Origin: Epilithonimonas hungarica
GTDB taxonomy: Bacteria > Bacteroidota > Bacteroidia > Flavobacteriales > Weeksellaceae
Assembly: GCF_900102265.1 (NCBI RefSeq)
Contig: NZ_FNBH01000002.1
Location: 744,001 to 808,000 of the forward strand
Direction of reading: 5' to 3'
Length of the DNA: 64,000 nt
Notes under the pieces: model-generated
The model's database searches: none
Told to the model about the DNA's origin: nothing
What the model saw: the letters and a program-made list of their open reading frames with translations, nothing else
Program-made: the position numbers and the translations under genes
Shown here: one piece after another, positions 49,341 to 58,285 of the stretch
Position numbering within the stretch: position 1 is the first letter of the stretch
Layout: every line of letters begins with the position of its first letter

Positions 49341-50051
49341 TTATTTTTCTTTTAATATTATTTCTGTTATTTTTCTACCTAATTTAAAATTATATCCAGC
49401 GTTTACACTTTCTACAATAAAAGTCGTATTCGATTTAAATAAAACTTCACATTCATGTGGTAAAAGTGAAGCATCTTCAATTAATTTGCCATTTTTTCCC
49501 ATCACTTTAATAATGACATTATCTGCAGGATTAACTGCCATCCAATCTAATAATACAACTTCTGAGTATGTTGTAGACATAAAGCCTTTCTCTGTAAAAT
49601 CTTTTCCTACTTTGAAGAGATTTTTTATTTCCTGTTCTGTGAGCGACAAAGATCTTTGCAAAATTCCTTCATTATAAATTGATGGCGGTAGTTTTTCCAA
49701 TGCTTTATCTAATACTTTTTGCATTGCTTGTAATTCCTTGGTCATTTTTTCTCCACCAATTCCCCGCAAAGCTCTGTTTAAAATTTTATATACATTTCCT
49801 GTATAAAATTTTATCATTGCTTCGTATTCTACTGTCATCCATAATGCAAAAACTCTGCGTTTATTTACTAACTTTATACATTCTAAGTAGTTAAAATTTT
49901 TCTGAAGAAGTTTTATGAATGCATAAATTTCATCTACTAATTCTTTTGTCTTGTTCTTCAAAAACCAATCTGCGATTTTCCTCCAAATATCTCTGACAAA
50001 ATCCTGTAATTTTTGTCCGCCAACTTTAATGAGCTCAAATAAGTTCATCAA
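49341..50051 (-). CDS. Orphan toxin tip with ADP-ribosyltransferase domain
   Basis: About 236 aa. Residues 1-35 are part of the junction module (NLFELIKVGGQKLQDFVRDI..); the module continues 16 codons upstream in the same frame to 50099 (FVKVQTAEAYQTVSKA) without an ATG, so the start at 50051 (TTG) or 50048 (ATG) is nominal. The C-terminal domain (~75-236) fits an ADP-ribosyltransferase exoenzyme: ILQRSLSL (NAD-binding Arg), KGFMSTTYSEV (STS-like motif) and HECEVLFKSNTTF (ExE). Such toxins transfer ADP-ribose from NAD+ to host proteins. Like the zincin tip it lacks the delivery region and is probably a silent cassette. Immunity paralogue A follows. Confidence 0.8.
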   Translation of the reverse strand: MMNLFELIKVGGQKLQDFVRDIWRKIADWFLKNKTKELVDEIYAFIKLLQKNFNYLECIKLVNKRRVFALWMTVEYEAMIKFYTGNVYKILNRALRGIGGEKMTKELQAMQKVLDKALEKLPPSIYNEGILQRSLSLTEQEIKNLFKVGKDFTEKGFMSTTYSEVVLLDWMAVNPADNVIIKVMGKNGKLIEDASLLPHECEVLFKSNTTFIVESVNAGYNFKLGRKITEIILKEK

Positions 50052-50107
50052 TGCTTTGCTTACTGTTTGGTAAGCTTCTGCAGTTTGGACTTTGACAAAT
50101 TTATATG

Positions 50108-50132
50108 AAAAAAGCAGTCATAAATGACTGCT
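50108..50132 (-). terminator. Terminator of the 141-aa immunity gene
   Basis: On the minus strand AGCAGTCA / TGACTGCT 8-bp stem with a TTTA loop, followed by TTTTTC. The ADP-ribosyltransferase module starts 9 nt beyond. Confidence 0.85.
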
Positions 50133-50137
50133 AAAAT

Positions 50138-50563
50138 TTATTCTGCTTTTCTAAACCCTGCCTTATCAATATATAATTTCTCAAGTTTTAAGATATCTTC
50201 TTCTGACAGCTTTATTTCGTTATCTTTATTTCTAAGAACATAATTTATGAAGTCTTTGTCTATTCTCATTGTCGGATATTTTTCTAAATAGGTAATAATA
50301 TAATCTGGCCAGTACCATTTCCCATCTGTAGAAATTGAAATATAAGCTATAAAATAATCATCATCATAATTATCGGTATTAAAATTGGGGTCATTTGCAT
50401 TCTCTACACATCCCATAAATGGCACGCAAAGCTCTCCTTTTTTTAAATATTCTATTACTTCTTTCCTATGAGGATTTTCTTTATTTCCATCTACAATTAA
50501 ATCTTTTATGCTTACTGCATATTTGTCATTGTCGTGCTCTTTTATAAATCCAAAATATTTCAT
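50138..50563 (-). CDS. Putative immunity protein for the full-length toxin
   Basis: A 141-aa protein with no signal peptide, starting MKYFGFIKEHDNDKYAVSIKD. Acidic segments (ENANDPNFNTDNYDDDYFIAY) and a helical C-terminus are visible; no named family was recognised. It lies 7 nt downstream of the full-length toxin and ends in a terminator, the normal place of the cognate immunity gene. The function is inferred from position. Confidence 0.65.
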   Translation of the reverse strand: MKYFGFIKEHDNDKYAVSIKDLIVDGNKENPHRKEVIEYLKKGELCVPFMGCVENANDPNFNTDNYDDDYFIAYISISTDGKWYWPDYIITYLEKYPTMRIDKDFINYVLRNKDNEIKLSEEDILKLEKLYIDKAGFRKAE

Positions 50564-50570
50564 TTTATTA

Positions 50571-52532
50571 TTATTTATTAAATTCTACAAATTTTCCTTT
50601 TTTATCAATTATAAATTCGCCTAAGTCATTTAGAGATATTCTATCTGTTGGAGCAATTACTTTTGTCTCTAATAGTTTTGCTAATTTTGAAGCAAAACCA
50701 TTTTGCTTAACTCCCGTATGACAGGAAATTAGCCTTATCGGCTTTCCTTTCTCATAACCTTGTTCTAAAAGCATTTTAGCAAACTCTTCTGCTTTCAATT
50801 TTCTACCATTTATAATTATTCTGTCTGGTTCGCCGTGACATAAAACATTATAAAATTCATCTGTTGCCCTTTGTCTTAATTTTAGAAAATTTCTAAATGT
50901 TCTATCATCGTCTCCAAATTTAAACAACTTAGAAGACATCCAATCTACTGCATTTGCTGTTTTTCTATTCTTCAAAAACCAATCTGCGATTTTCTTCCAG
51001 ATATCATTTACAAAGTTCTTTAGCTTTTGTCCGCCAACTTTAATAAGCTCAAATAATTCTATGAAGGCTTTGCTTACTGTGTGGTAAGCTTCTGCAGTTT
51101 GAACTTTTACAAATTTAGCAGTTTGGGAAATTGTTTTGCCAACTTCTTCATTTATTTTCACCAAAATCTCACCAACCTTTCCTAATTCTCCTATTTTAGC
51201 AACATGAGCAACGGGAATAAAGAATGTACCTATAAATGAGATAGTAAAGCCCGATATATAATAGATACGAACCCAGTTGATATCATTTGCATCTTTTCCT
51301 TTCAGATATTCTACCATATCTTTCATCCCTGCATCTACAGCATTTTTAAGGTTTTTCCAAACACTGCCATCTCTGAGTCCATCCCAGAAATTGTCTATCA
51401 TTTCTAGTATCTGCTGAAAATCTTTGCTGATATCAAAAGGAGCTTCTAAAAGCATTCCTATAAACTTGAAAATAGATGAGACAAAATCTACCAATCCGTT
51501 CCAGACACCACAGATTAAAGCGATTGGCTGAGCAATACTGTCTGTTGCCATTTCCATCTCTGGCAACTCTAATATTTTAAAAATGTCCTCAATCTCGGTT
51601 TTTACATAGCTGTTATATTTGCCTACGAATGATTCTATAACCGCAAGCTGATTGAGGATGATATCATCTAACATCTTGAGCGTTATATCTGCAAGGTTAA
51701 AGCCTTTTTTATCTGTGAAAAGATTTTTGAGAATAGCTAATTTATCTGTGGATATACTTAGGTTTTCTATGATGTTTTCTTTATTAAAAGAATAGTTCTC
51801 GTTTTCTGTATCCCAGAATTCGTCTGGTATTTTTAAGGAGTCAAATTCTTCTCCAAGCTTATTTACAACCCAACCTAAAGCTTTACTTGGTGCTGATAAT
51901 GCTATAAGCAGATATCTAAGTCCTGAGAAAAAACCCGCCGCAATACTTTTATCTGTAATATATCCATTAATAAAGAGTTCTTCAATAATGGGCTTATTAG
52001 CTTTGCTCAAATATTTCTGAACGGTATCTATGATATTACCATCAAAAAAAGAGCTGTACAATTTTCCTGTAGACGTATTCACATAAGTCTTTCTGATTTT
52101 CTCAGAAACTCTGCCAAATAATTTTTGTTCACTTAAAGAATCTGAATCGGTTTCTAAGAAAAAGATGATTTCGTCATCAGCAGGCTTTACCACTTCGTAA
52201 CATTCTTTGACCTTGTTACCGTCTGTTGAGACGAATAATAATAGTTTAAAGATTAATTCTTCATTAGGGTTAATTTTGCTGTCCCTATTCTTATCAGAAA
52301 AAAAATCATATCTTTTAAAATCATACCCGTTTTTGGTTTCATCAATAGCATCAAGAATAAGATTGCTGTTTGCTTGCTGTAAGTTATCTGCATCGGGAAA
52401 ATATTTTTTATAAATCTGCTCCGAGTTTTGATTATAAAATTTATACTCCACAAGCGGACTTACGAAATTCATTCCTCTTACGGTTTCGCCTTTCTGAATA
52501 GATGATTTTTGTTTATATAAAATTTGTGTCAT
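50571..52532 (-). CDS. Full-length polymorphic toxin with a possible cysteine-protease tip
   Basis: A 653-aa protein. I chose the ATG at 52532 (MTQILYKQ); the frame upstream runs through a terminator hairpin. An EF-hand-like loop, DKNRDSKINPNE, lies near residue 85, two strongly hydrophobic stretches near ~340-370 and ~430-455 (YYISGFTISFIGTFFIPVAH), the junction module at 469-524 (SQTAKFVKVQTAEAYHTVSK..ADWFLKNRK), and a unique tip at 525-653. The tip has NVLCHGEPDR and RLISCHTG, an ordered His and Cys pair as in clan CD (caspase-like) peptidases, followed by LAKLLETKVIAPTDRI. It is the only toxin here with an N-terminal region, so it is likely the expressed one. It follows the 1277-aa gene across a terminator, with an immunity gene 7 nt downstream. 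Confidence 0.75.
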   Translation of the reverse strand: MTQILYKQKSSIQKGETVRGMNFVSPLVEYKFYNQNSEQIYKKYFPDADNLQQANSNLILDAIDETKNGYDFKRYDFFSDKNRDSKINPNEELIFKLLLFVSTDGNKVKECYEVVKPADDEIIFFLETDSDSLSEQKLFGRVSEKIRKTYVNTSTGKLYSSFFDGNIIDTVQKYLSKANKPIIEELFINGYITDKSIAAGFFSGLRYLLIALSAPSKALGWVVNKLGEEFDSLKIPDEFWDTENENYSFNKENIIENLSISTDKLAILKNLFTDKKGFNLADITLKMLDDIILNQLAVIESFVGKYNSYVKTEIEDIFKILELPEMEMATDSIAQPIALICGVWNGLVDFVSSIFKFIGMLLEAPFDISKDFQQILEMIDNFWDGLRDGSVWKNLKNAVDAGMKDMVEYLKGKDANDINWVRIYYISGFTISFIGTFFIPVAHVAKIGELGKVGEILVKINEEVGKTISQTAKFVKVQTAEAYHTVSKAFIELFELIKVGGQKLKNFVNDIWKKIADWFLKNRKTANAVDWMSSKLFKFGDDDRTFRNFLKLRQRATDEFYNVLCHGEPDRIIINGRKLKAEEFAKMLLEQGYEKGKPIRLISCHTGVKQNGFASKLAKLLETKVIAPTDRISLNDLGEFIIDKKGKFVEFNK

Positions 52533-52550
52533 TTCATCAATTTTAATAGT

Positions 52551-52582
52551 TAATAAAAAGGGCGGCTTAGAAAACCGCCCTT
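52551..52582 (-). terminator. Terminator between the 1277-aa gene and the toxin gene
   Basis: On the minus strand AAGGGCGG / CCGCCCTT 8-bp stem with a 9-nt loop and TTTTTATT. It would lower, not abolish, toxin expression from the upstream promoter. Confidence 0.85.
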
Positions 52583-52604
52583 GTAATGGATTAAACAAAA
52601 AATA

Positions 52605-55600
52605 CTATTCTAAAGCTTCTTTCAGATCATCTAAAGAAAGCTCTGACACAACCTTATCATCTTCTGTGGTCAACTGCAGAGAGTCTTCGTCCAATCCGAT
52701 TTTAGCGACCTGCTTGTCGGCACCAGATTCTATCATTGCAGTGTTATTACTGAAATTACTTGCTGTAATGACTTCTTCCGGATTTTCAAACAACGCAGGG
52801 TCTTCTTTCGTGAATGGAAGTGCAGATGATACTGCTAAGCCAATACTCTGTGCCTGAAGAATGGTAAGCGATGTAGGAAGTCTTGTGATCCAAGGCTTGC
52901 CCTGAGCTTCTCCTTTGATATCTTTCAACTCATCTACGATAGAAAGGTACATTGGATCTCCAATTACTGGAACTTCTCCACCGTTCCACAATCTACCTGT
53001 TGCCATATAGAACTGAACTGCATCTTCGAAACCTGGACGAACGGTTACCACTACTCTCGCCATACCACTCTGCAAGAATGAACGGAACAATGGATCCATA
53101 CTTTCTGATTGGTATAAAGCCTGCCAAGCTTCTTTTGCTCCCCAATAATAAGGATAAAAGTCATAGGACATGATATTCCATTCAAATGCCTGCTCCATAA
53201 ATTTAGATAGCGAAGCATACTCATCCAGGTTTTTATTTTTAATGACTTCAAAGTTTTCTATATTCTCTTTGTCATATAGCTTGGTACCTAAAACTTTCGG
53301 ATCTACCATGTAAGCGATACAATTATGCTTCAAGACATCTTGCTCTATCTGACGGTAGAAATTGGCATTGGTCTCTTTTATGTTTCCTGCTTTTGTCTCT
53401 TCTTCTGCTACTTCCTGATTATAATTTGCTAGAGCAGTTTCATAAGCTTCGATGATAGCATTGAAAGTTTTTTGTTGCCATGTAGTTTCCAGTTCTTTTG
53501 TTACTTCACATGTAATATTTAATGTTCCTTGAATAATTGGACTTTCTCCCGTCGCAAAAGAAAATTCAAGCTTATCTTTAACATTAAGGTCTTCAATAAC
53601 ACCATCAATTTGTGTTTTGTCAAATCCCGTTATCCATTTTGAGGTTACTCCTGCAACAGATATAAAACCTGCATGACCTCCTTTGAAACCGTGCGGCCAT
53701 GTATCAAATAAATATCGTACCTCTGTTGCAATATATCCTTCGGGAATAATTACCTCACCATTCCCATTTACTAATTGAATGCTTCCACGATCTTGCCCAT
53801 CAAATAGTGAATCCCTACCACTGAAAGATTTATTGACACTAAAGCTTTCCATTGGTTTTTCCTCTATTTCTACATTATAAATTCCTGTCCAATGCTTTAA
53901 GGTCGTATCTGATAACTTAGAGTAATCACTAAGATTAAGTATTCCTTCTTGTTTTCTAGGATCCACAGGTTTTTCAATCACTTTCCCATTCTTCAAAGAA
54001 GCAGTAGCTAAGGTGTGAATTTTTGCTGGTTGTGGTACCGCAAACTCAAACATCAATCTTTTGCCATAATCCCAGACCTGGTTTTTCATCAACTTATCAA
54101 CCCATCTATAAACACCAACAACATGTTTGTCTCCTTTTCTATTGTCAAAACCATGAGAGTTGTTTTCCTCAAATTCTTCGATGATTTTCTCAATACGTTC
54201 CTGATGAACTTTGGTAACCACTCTGTCCAATGCTCTAGCAGTAACATCTTGTGCTTGGGTAACAGCTTGCCTCATGCTTTCTTCTTTGGAACGATGGTTG
54301 GCATAACTAGCTCCGATGTTTAAAGAAAATAATCCTCCTGGGCCTTTATATCCAGTCTGAACATTCACACCAACATCAGTTGCCTCCTGTTGCATTTTGG
54401 CAATTTCAGATTGCATCTCGAACCGGCTTGCTGTGGTTGTATCTGTCAGTTGTTCTCTCTCTGTATCAGAGGATGTGGTTTCTGTGACCTCGCTCCTACG
54501 TAATCTTCTTGTAGATTTTTCACGATATTCACGAGCCATGATATTCTCAATATTAGCCACTTCTCCTTCTACATAAGCGTGGGTTGTCTGTTCTACCTTA
54601 AGATAGTCTGCAATACCTAGTCTTTTGATTCCGAAACCTTTTGGGACGAAAGTGTTGTTTGTATTTATAGGTGTATTGGTGTTACCTGGATTTTCAGGTT
54701 CGTTTGGATTCTCGGGTTCATTTGGGTTGTTTATTATTAATGAAGCATCTCCTAAAAAATGCCCATTATTGCCACTCATAGGAACGCTCGTTTCTCTCCT
54801 CATAATAAAACTCATTTCATAATATTGCCCATCAGAAAGTTTAACTTTTCCTTGTATAAAAAATCCGCCTTGATTGACATCATTAACATGGAGAAAAGTT
54901 TCGTTATTAAAAAGGTAATAAGAACCATTAGCAATCTTGTCAAAATAGGTATCATCAACTTCTTTTGTAAGAGTATTAGTTTTATAATTAGCCTCTAAAA
55001 TTTGAATAGATGGATCTTTAAAAGTAACCTGAACACTCATATAATTGGGAGCTCTCATTACAGTTTGTGCCGTAAAGCCCAAATTAGCCACTTTATTTGG
55101 CCAAGTATTAACCGGAATCAAGACACCACCAACACTTACAAACTCTTGTTTTTCAACCTCTGTGTTTTGATAGATTGTTTCATTCAACTCGGATAATTTT
55201 GCATTGATGGTCTCAAGAATCTCTTCAAAGTTCTGATTCTCATCTTCCGGAAGAACGAATTGGTCTTCTCCTATTGCAACAATATTCTCCTGCAATACCT
55301 CTCCACTATTCAGTCTTCCTGAAAGGTTTTCGGCCTCTGCATATTCTCCTATTAGGTTTACAAAAGACCTTAATGAAGTTTCTGATAACTTGCTTTGTAA
55401 AAAGCTGACATCCCTTTCTCTTCGGAACTCGAATTGGAACTCCGGTACTTCCGGTTTTGCCACTTGGCTCAAAGCTAACTTTTTAGCAGCTTCTGTCATT
55501 TCTTCTGTAAAAGTTGCTTCTACCTCCAACAATCCTTGATCATAATCATCATAAAGGGGCTTTATCAAATCCTGATAATCTTTAACCGCAAGATTATAAG

Positions 55601-56438
55601 CCTTGGAATATTGTTTTCTATAAATATTCTGAGCTTTGGTAAGGTCTTTTTTAAGGTCCTCTAATTGCACTTTTTCATAAGAAGCCAAAGCTACTTTCTG
55701 ACGTTTCAGCATAGATTCCGTAGGAAAATATTGGACATCTACCGACGCATTACTATTGGCATTACCTCCACTAATATAATCCTGGGAACCAACCGCACTA
55801 GAACCGACCGTGAAAGCATTGGACTGGTTATCGCTAGGCATAGAAGCAGAATCCACGAAAAGGAAATCCGGAATTACAACTTTGGCGCTAGAGACTTCTT
55901 TCTCTTTTGCTTTCTTCTTTTTTGCATCAGCCTCTGTAGAAAAAACATCATAGTTATCTATATAATGTAATGTTTGTAACATTTGGGTCAGGAGTTCCTT
56001 TAAATAGAAATCTTCCTGTGTGAGGATCTGGTAGATTAGACTATCCCAAAGAAATGGCATATTTAGAGACTGGTTGTCAAACCCATTTACCTGCAAAGAT
56101 GTCAATGATCCGCTTTCTACCAAAATTTTGGTCAAATCATAGAGGTCTAAAAAATGTTCTTTCAAATCTCCTTCTGTTCTATAAACCTTGGTAAAGTCGA
56201 AGTTGCCCGATTTGATCTTATCTGTCAGGAAGTCTATCTTGCTCTTTCCTGATTGTGCCCATTCTGTGCTATCAAGCATAGTATCAAAAATACCTTTGTG
56301 ATCCTTGTACCTGAAGATGAATTTTGTATTACCTTCTGTTTTTGCAAGCTGAGGATTTCTAAGGCTTACAAATCTGAAAAGTGTTTGTGTAGCAGGGTTG
56401 GCTGCTGTTTCTGAGTTTGTATTGTTTTCTGTTGTCAT
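52605..56438 (-). CDS. 1277-aa protein of unknown function, core of the island
   Basis: A very large soluble protein with no signal peptide or clear membrane helix; I do not recognise its family. N-terminal ~1-150: TQTLFRFVSLRNPQLAKTEG and helices; ~170-180 a Lys-rich run (KKKKAKEKE); ~255-330 coiled coil; ~560-590 an Asn/Glu/Pro repeat linker (NEPENPNEPENPGNTNTP); ~600-690 a segment GIKRLGIADYLKVEQTTHAY and MAREYREKSTRRLRRSE, highly charged; then coiled coil and a beta-rich domain (~830-960); and an acidic C-terminus (LSLDDLKEALE). The size and mixed fibrous/globular design suggest a structural or carrier protein. It lies downstream of the fibre-like 309-aa gene and upstream of the toxin, on the transcript from regulon site 2. 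Confidence 0.75.
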   Translation of the reverse strand: MTTENNTNSETAANPATQTLFRFVSLRNPQLAKTEGNTKFIFRYKDHKGIFDTMLDSTEWAQSGKSKIDFLTDKIKSGNFDFTKVYRTEGDLKEHFLDLYDLTKILVESGSLTSLQVNGFDNQSLNMPFLWDSLIYQILTQEDFYLKELLTQMLQTLHYIDNYDVFSTEADAKKKKAKEKEVSSAKVVIPDFLFVDSASMPSDNQSNAFTVGSSAVGSQDYISGGNANSNASVDVQYFPTESMLKRQKVALASYEKVQLEDLKKDLTKAQNIYRKQYSKAYNLAVKDYQDLIKPLYDDYDQGLLEVEATFTEEMTEAAKKLALSQVAKPEVPEFQFEFRRERDVSFLQSKLSETSLRSFVNLIGEYAEAENLSGRLNSGEVLQENIVAIGEDQFVLPEDENQNFEEILETINAKLSELNETIYQNTEVEKQEFVSVGGVLIPVNTWPNKVANLGFTAQTVMRAPNYMSVQVTFKDPSIQILEANYKTNTLTKEVDDTYFDKIANGSYYLFNNETFLHVNDVNQGGFFIQGKVKLSDGQYYEMSFIMRRETSVPMSGNNGHFLGDASLIINNPNEPENPNEPENPGNTNTPINTNNTFVPKGFGIKRLGIADYLKVEQTTHAYVEGEVANIENIMAREYREKSTRRLRRSEVTETTSSDTEREQLTDTTTASRFEMQSEIAKMQQEATDVGVNVQTGYKGPGGLFSLNIGASYANHRSKEESMRQAVTQAQDVTARALDRVVTKVHQERIEKIIEEFEENNSHGFDNRKGDKHVVGVYRWVDKLMKNQVWDYGKRLMFEFAVPQPAKIHTLATASLKNGKVIEKPVDPRKQEGILNLSDYSKLSDTTLKHWTGIYNVEIEEKPMESFSVNKSFSGRDSLFDGQDRGSIQLVNGNGEVIIPEGYIATEVRYLFDTWPHGFKGGHAGFISVAGVTSKWITGFDKTQIDGVIEDLNVKDKLEFSFATGESPIIQGTLNITCEVTKELETTWQQKTFNAIIEAYETALANYNQEVAEEETKAGNIKETNANFYRQIEQDVLKHNCIAYMVDPKVLGTKLYDKENIENFEVIKNKNLDEYASLSKFMEQAFEWNIMSYDFYPYYWGAKEAWQALYQSESMDPLFRSFLQSGMARVVVTVRPGFEDAVQFYMATGRLWNGGEVPVIGDPMYLSIVDELKDIKGEAQGKPWITRLPTSLTILQAQSIGLAVSSALPFTKEDPALFENPEEVITASNFSNNTAMIESGADKQVAKIGLDEDSLQLTTEDDKVVSELSLDDLKEALE

Positions 56439-56535
56439 TTTTTTTGTTTTTTTAATTGTTGCTGTTTATTTTTAGACATTCCTTTAGCTGTTCCAATATT
56501 TTTATCGGAATATCTAAAGCGTAATTTTGTTTTGA

Positions 56536-57465
56536 TTAACTTGCTGCTGATGGGGTCACTGTGACACCTTTACTCTCCAAAATAGTTACAGCATCATTGG
56601 AAACTGACGAACGTGTTCCTCTGGTATATACTCTTTTACTACCCGACCAACTTGTGGCATTTGACAAGTCATTTAATAACATATCATTTTCTGTCTGTTT
56701 TAGAGATTTTGTAGTAACTCCATCAAATGCTGACTGCCCAAATAAATAGACAGAATCCATATTAGCATTCCAATTTCTACCACCAGAATATGTAGGAGTT
56801 GTTTCTTTCGAGAACCAAAGCCTCACCTGTTCTATTTTTGGAGGGAGTTTGGCAATATCTCCTTTTATATTAAATCTATATACTCTTGATCCTCCGTAAT
56901 CAAAAATACCATCATAACAGACCAAAAGTTTTTTGAGGTTGCTATTGGTAGAAAAATTATCACAATTGATGTATGGCATCGATGCAGTATTTATCATCGG
57001 CAATAGTAAGGTTTCCAAAGAATCTGGAATGTCTGCCCAATCTCCTGTAACTTCCACTCCAGAATAACCAATATGTTGAGAATAGTAGTAAAGATCTGCA
57101 GCAAAATATATAATATTTGGAAACTGCTTGACAAATTCATTGGAGAATTTATATTGGGTGCATTTGTTGGCTCCATCGGGAGAAAGGTTAACAGCTCTTG
57201 CATCATCACTAAATTTAATCGAATGCACATCACTTAGCCCTCCTAAAGGATATATTTTGACATCACCTGTATATCTAGCACTATAACTATGATTTATGTT
57301 GGACATGCTTGATCCTGCGACTGAAAATAGCTGCTTTGTCCCATCTCCCCAATCAATTAAAACATCACTTTTTCTAGTGGACAAAGAAAATGAGCATCTA
57401 GGGGAATCAACTAAAGAAAGTTTTGCAAATGGCTTTTTTATAGGATAAAAAATTGCTGGATTCAT
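56536..57465 (-). CDS. Fibre-like repeat protein, module A
   Basis: A 309-aa protein without signal peptide. VLIDWGDGTKQLF resembles a PKD-like strand motif; the middle has leucine-rich-repeat-like segments (IPDSLETLLLPMINTASMPYI, LPPKIEQVRLWFSKE). It ends DAVTILESKGVTVTPSAAS. The start overlaps the stop of the 144-aa gene (TAATG). It has a counterpart in module B (58286-59332): similar size, repeat style and position after an ETGDKPTQ protein. By analogy it could be a receptor-binding or surface fibre component; that is inference. Confidence 0.7.
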   Translation of the reverse strand: MNPAIFYPIKKPFAKLSLVDSPRCSFSLSTRKSDVLIDWGDGTKQLFSVAGSSMSNINHSYSARYTGDVKIYPLGGLSDVHSIKFSDDARAVNLSPDGANKCTQYKFSNEFVKQFPNIIYFAADLYYYSQHIGYSGVEVTGDWADIPDSLETLLLPMINTASMPYINCDNFSTNSNLKKLLVCYDGIFDYGGSRVYRFNIKGDIAKLPPKIEQVRLWFSKETTPTYSGGRNWNANMDSVYLFGQSAFDGVTTKSLKQTENDMLLNDLSNATSWSGSKRVYTRGTRSSVSNDAVTILESKGVTVTPSAAS

Positions 57466-57899
57466 TAGAGATTATTTATAAAGATTAAAAATTCATTGGT
57501 GTTGCCTACACGGGAAATCATAAATCTGCTTCCTTTTGTCCCGTTAACCGCAAGCGTATTGTCAATTTTTGTCAGAACCGGAGAACCTGAACCTACTGTA
57601 AATGTTATCGCTGCGGTTCCCAATTTAATTCCTGTAATAAGAAAATTCTCTTCTGTATCAGAACTTAAATTAATCTTGTAATTAATATCTGTATTTCCAT
57701 TATCAATCAAAACATTCTTTCCGTTCTGAGAATAACCATTGGCTGCAGTAGTTTGATTGGTAATTTCGGTCGTAGAGTTGATCTTTATTTGGGAAGATTC
57801 ATCCTTATGCCAATAAGAATCCATCCATTCATAAAATTGTCCTTGTGTCGGTTTATCTCCAGTTTCGAAGAAGCTTTTTAAATTTGTTTTTGTTGTCAT
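57465..57899 (-). CDS. Fibre-adaptor-like protein (ETGDKPTQ motif), module A
   Basis: A 144-aa protein starting MTTKTNLKSFFETGDKPTQG followed by QFYEWMDSYWHKDE. This N-terminal motif is, from memory, common at the start of tail-fibre-like proteins in Bacteroidetes phages and related loci. The rest is beta-rich (YKINLSSDTEENFLITGIKL). The 107-aa protein of module B shares the motif (FETGDKPTQEQFYHLIDR). It is the first gene after regulon site 2 (58041-58075), which drives module A, the 1277-aa gene and probably the toxin. Confidence 0.72.
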   Translation of the reverse strand: MTTKTNLKSFFETGDKPTQGQFYEWMDSYWHKDESSQIKINSTTEITNQTTAANGYSQNGKNVLIDNGNTDINYKINLSSDTEENFLITGIKLGTAAITFTVGSGSPVLTKIDNTLAVNGTKGSRFMISRVGNTNEFLIFINNL

Positions 57900-58040
57900 A
57901 AATTTTAAATTTTAAAAGGTTTATAAATAATTTTTCATATTATATTTGGGTAATAATTTTCCTTATCGGCATCTTTGCTGATATCATAATTGGTTTCGTA
58001 AAAAAGTGATGTAGATTAAATCAAGGCCTTAATTATAATC

Positions 58041-58075
58041 CAAAAGTACTTGGTGGTGACGTCAAAACTTGACGT
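58041..58075 (-). promoter_or_regulatory. Regulon site 2: dyad plus -7 element for module A
   Basis: Dyad ACGTCAA / TTGACGT (perfect 7-bp arms, 58059-58075), 14 nt, then TACTTTTG (58041-58048) on the minus strand. The ~75 nt around it are nearly the same as at site 3, so the promoter was duplicated with the module. Confidence 0.85.
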
Positions 58076-58092
58076 AATAAAATTTATTTTTA

Positions 58093-58275
58093 TTATTCTA
58101 CAAGATTATTTTCAGATATGTAATCATCTAATTCCTGTTCCGTGTCGAACTCTACTCCTATTGTACCATTAGCCGGATATGTAGGATATTCTGGCGAATT
58201 ATTATTGATTTTAAAAATTATCATTTTAGATTCTCCATTGTATATTAATGCGTATTTTTTTGTAGGGATTTTCAT
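58093..58275 (-). CDS. Small acidic protein of unknown function
   Basis: A 60-aa protein, MKIPTKKYALIYNGESKMII followed by a C-terminal acidic helix (FDTEQELDDYISENNLVE). It lies 10 nt downstream of the 348-aa gene, as the last gene of module B, and ends just before regulon site 2. No family recognised. The good spacing and the normal start support a real gene. Confidence 0.65.
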   Translation of the reverse strand: MKIPTKKYALIYNGESKMIIFKINNNSPEYPTYPANGTIGVEFDTEQELDDYISENNLVE

Positions 58276-58285
58276 ATGTTTAATT

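Noticed and set aside
52533..52598. N-terminal extension of the full-length toxin (MFNPLQGRFSKPPFL)
   Set aside because: It is the translation of a terminator hairpin (GGGCGG/CCGCCC); the ATG at 52532 is a better start.
56439..56535. Possible small peptide (NYALDIPIKILEQLKECLKI) upstream of the 1277-aa gene
   Set aside because: No ATG or GTG in frame and a stop lies directly before it; it may be a fragment of a lost gene.
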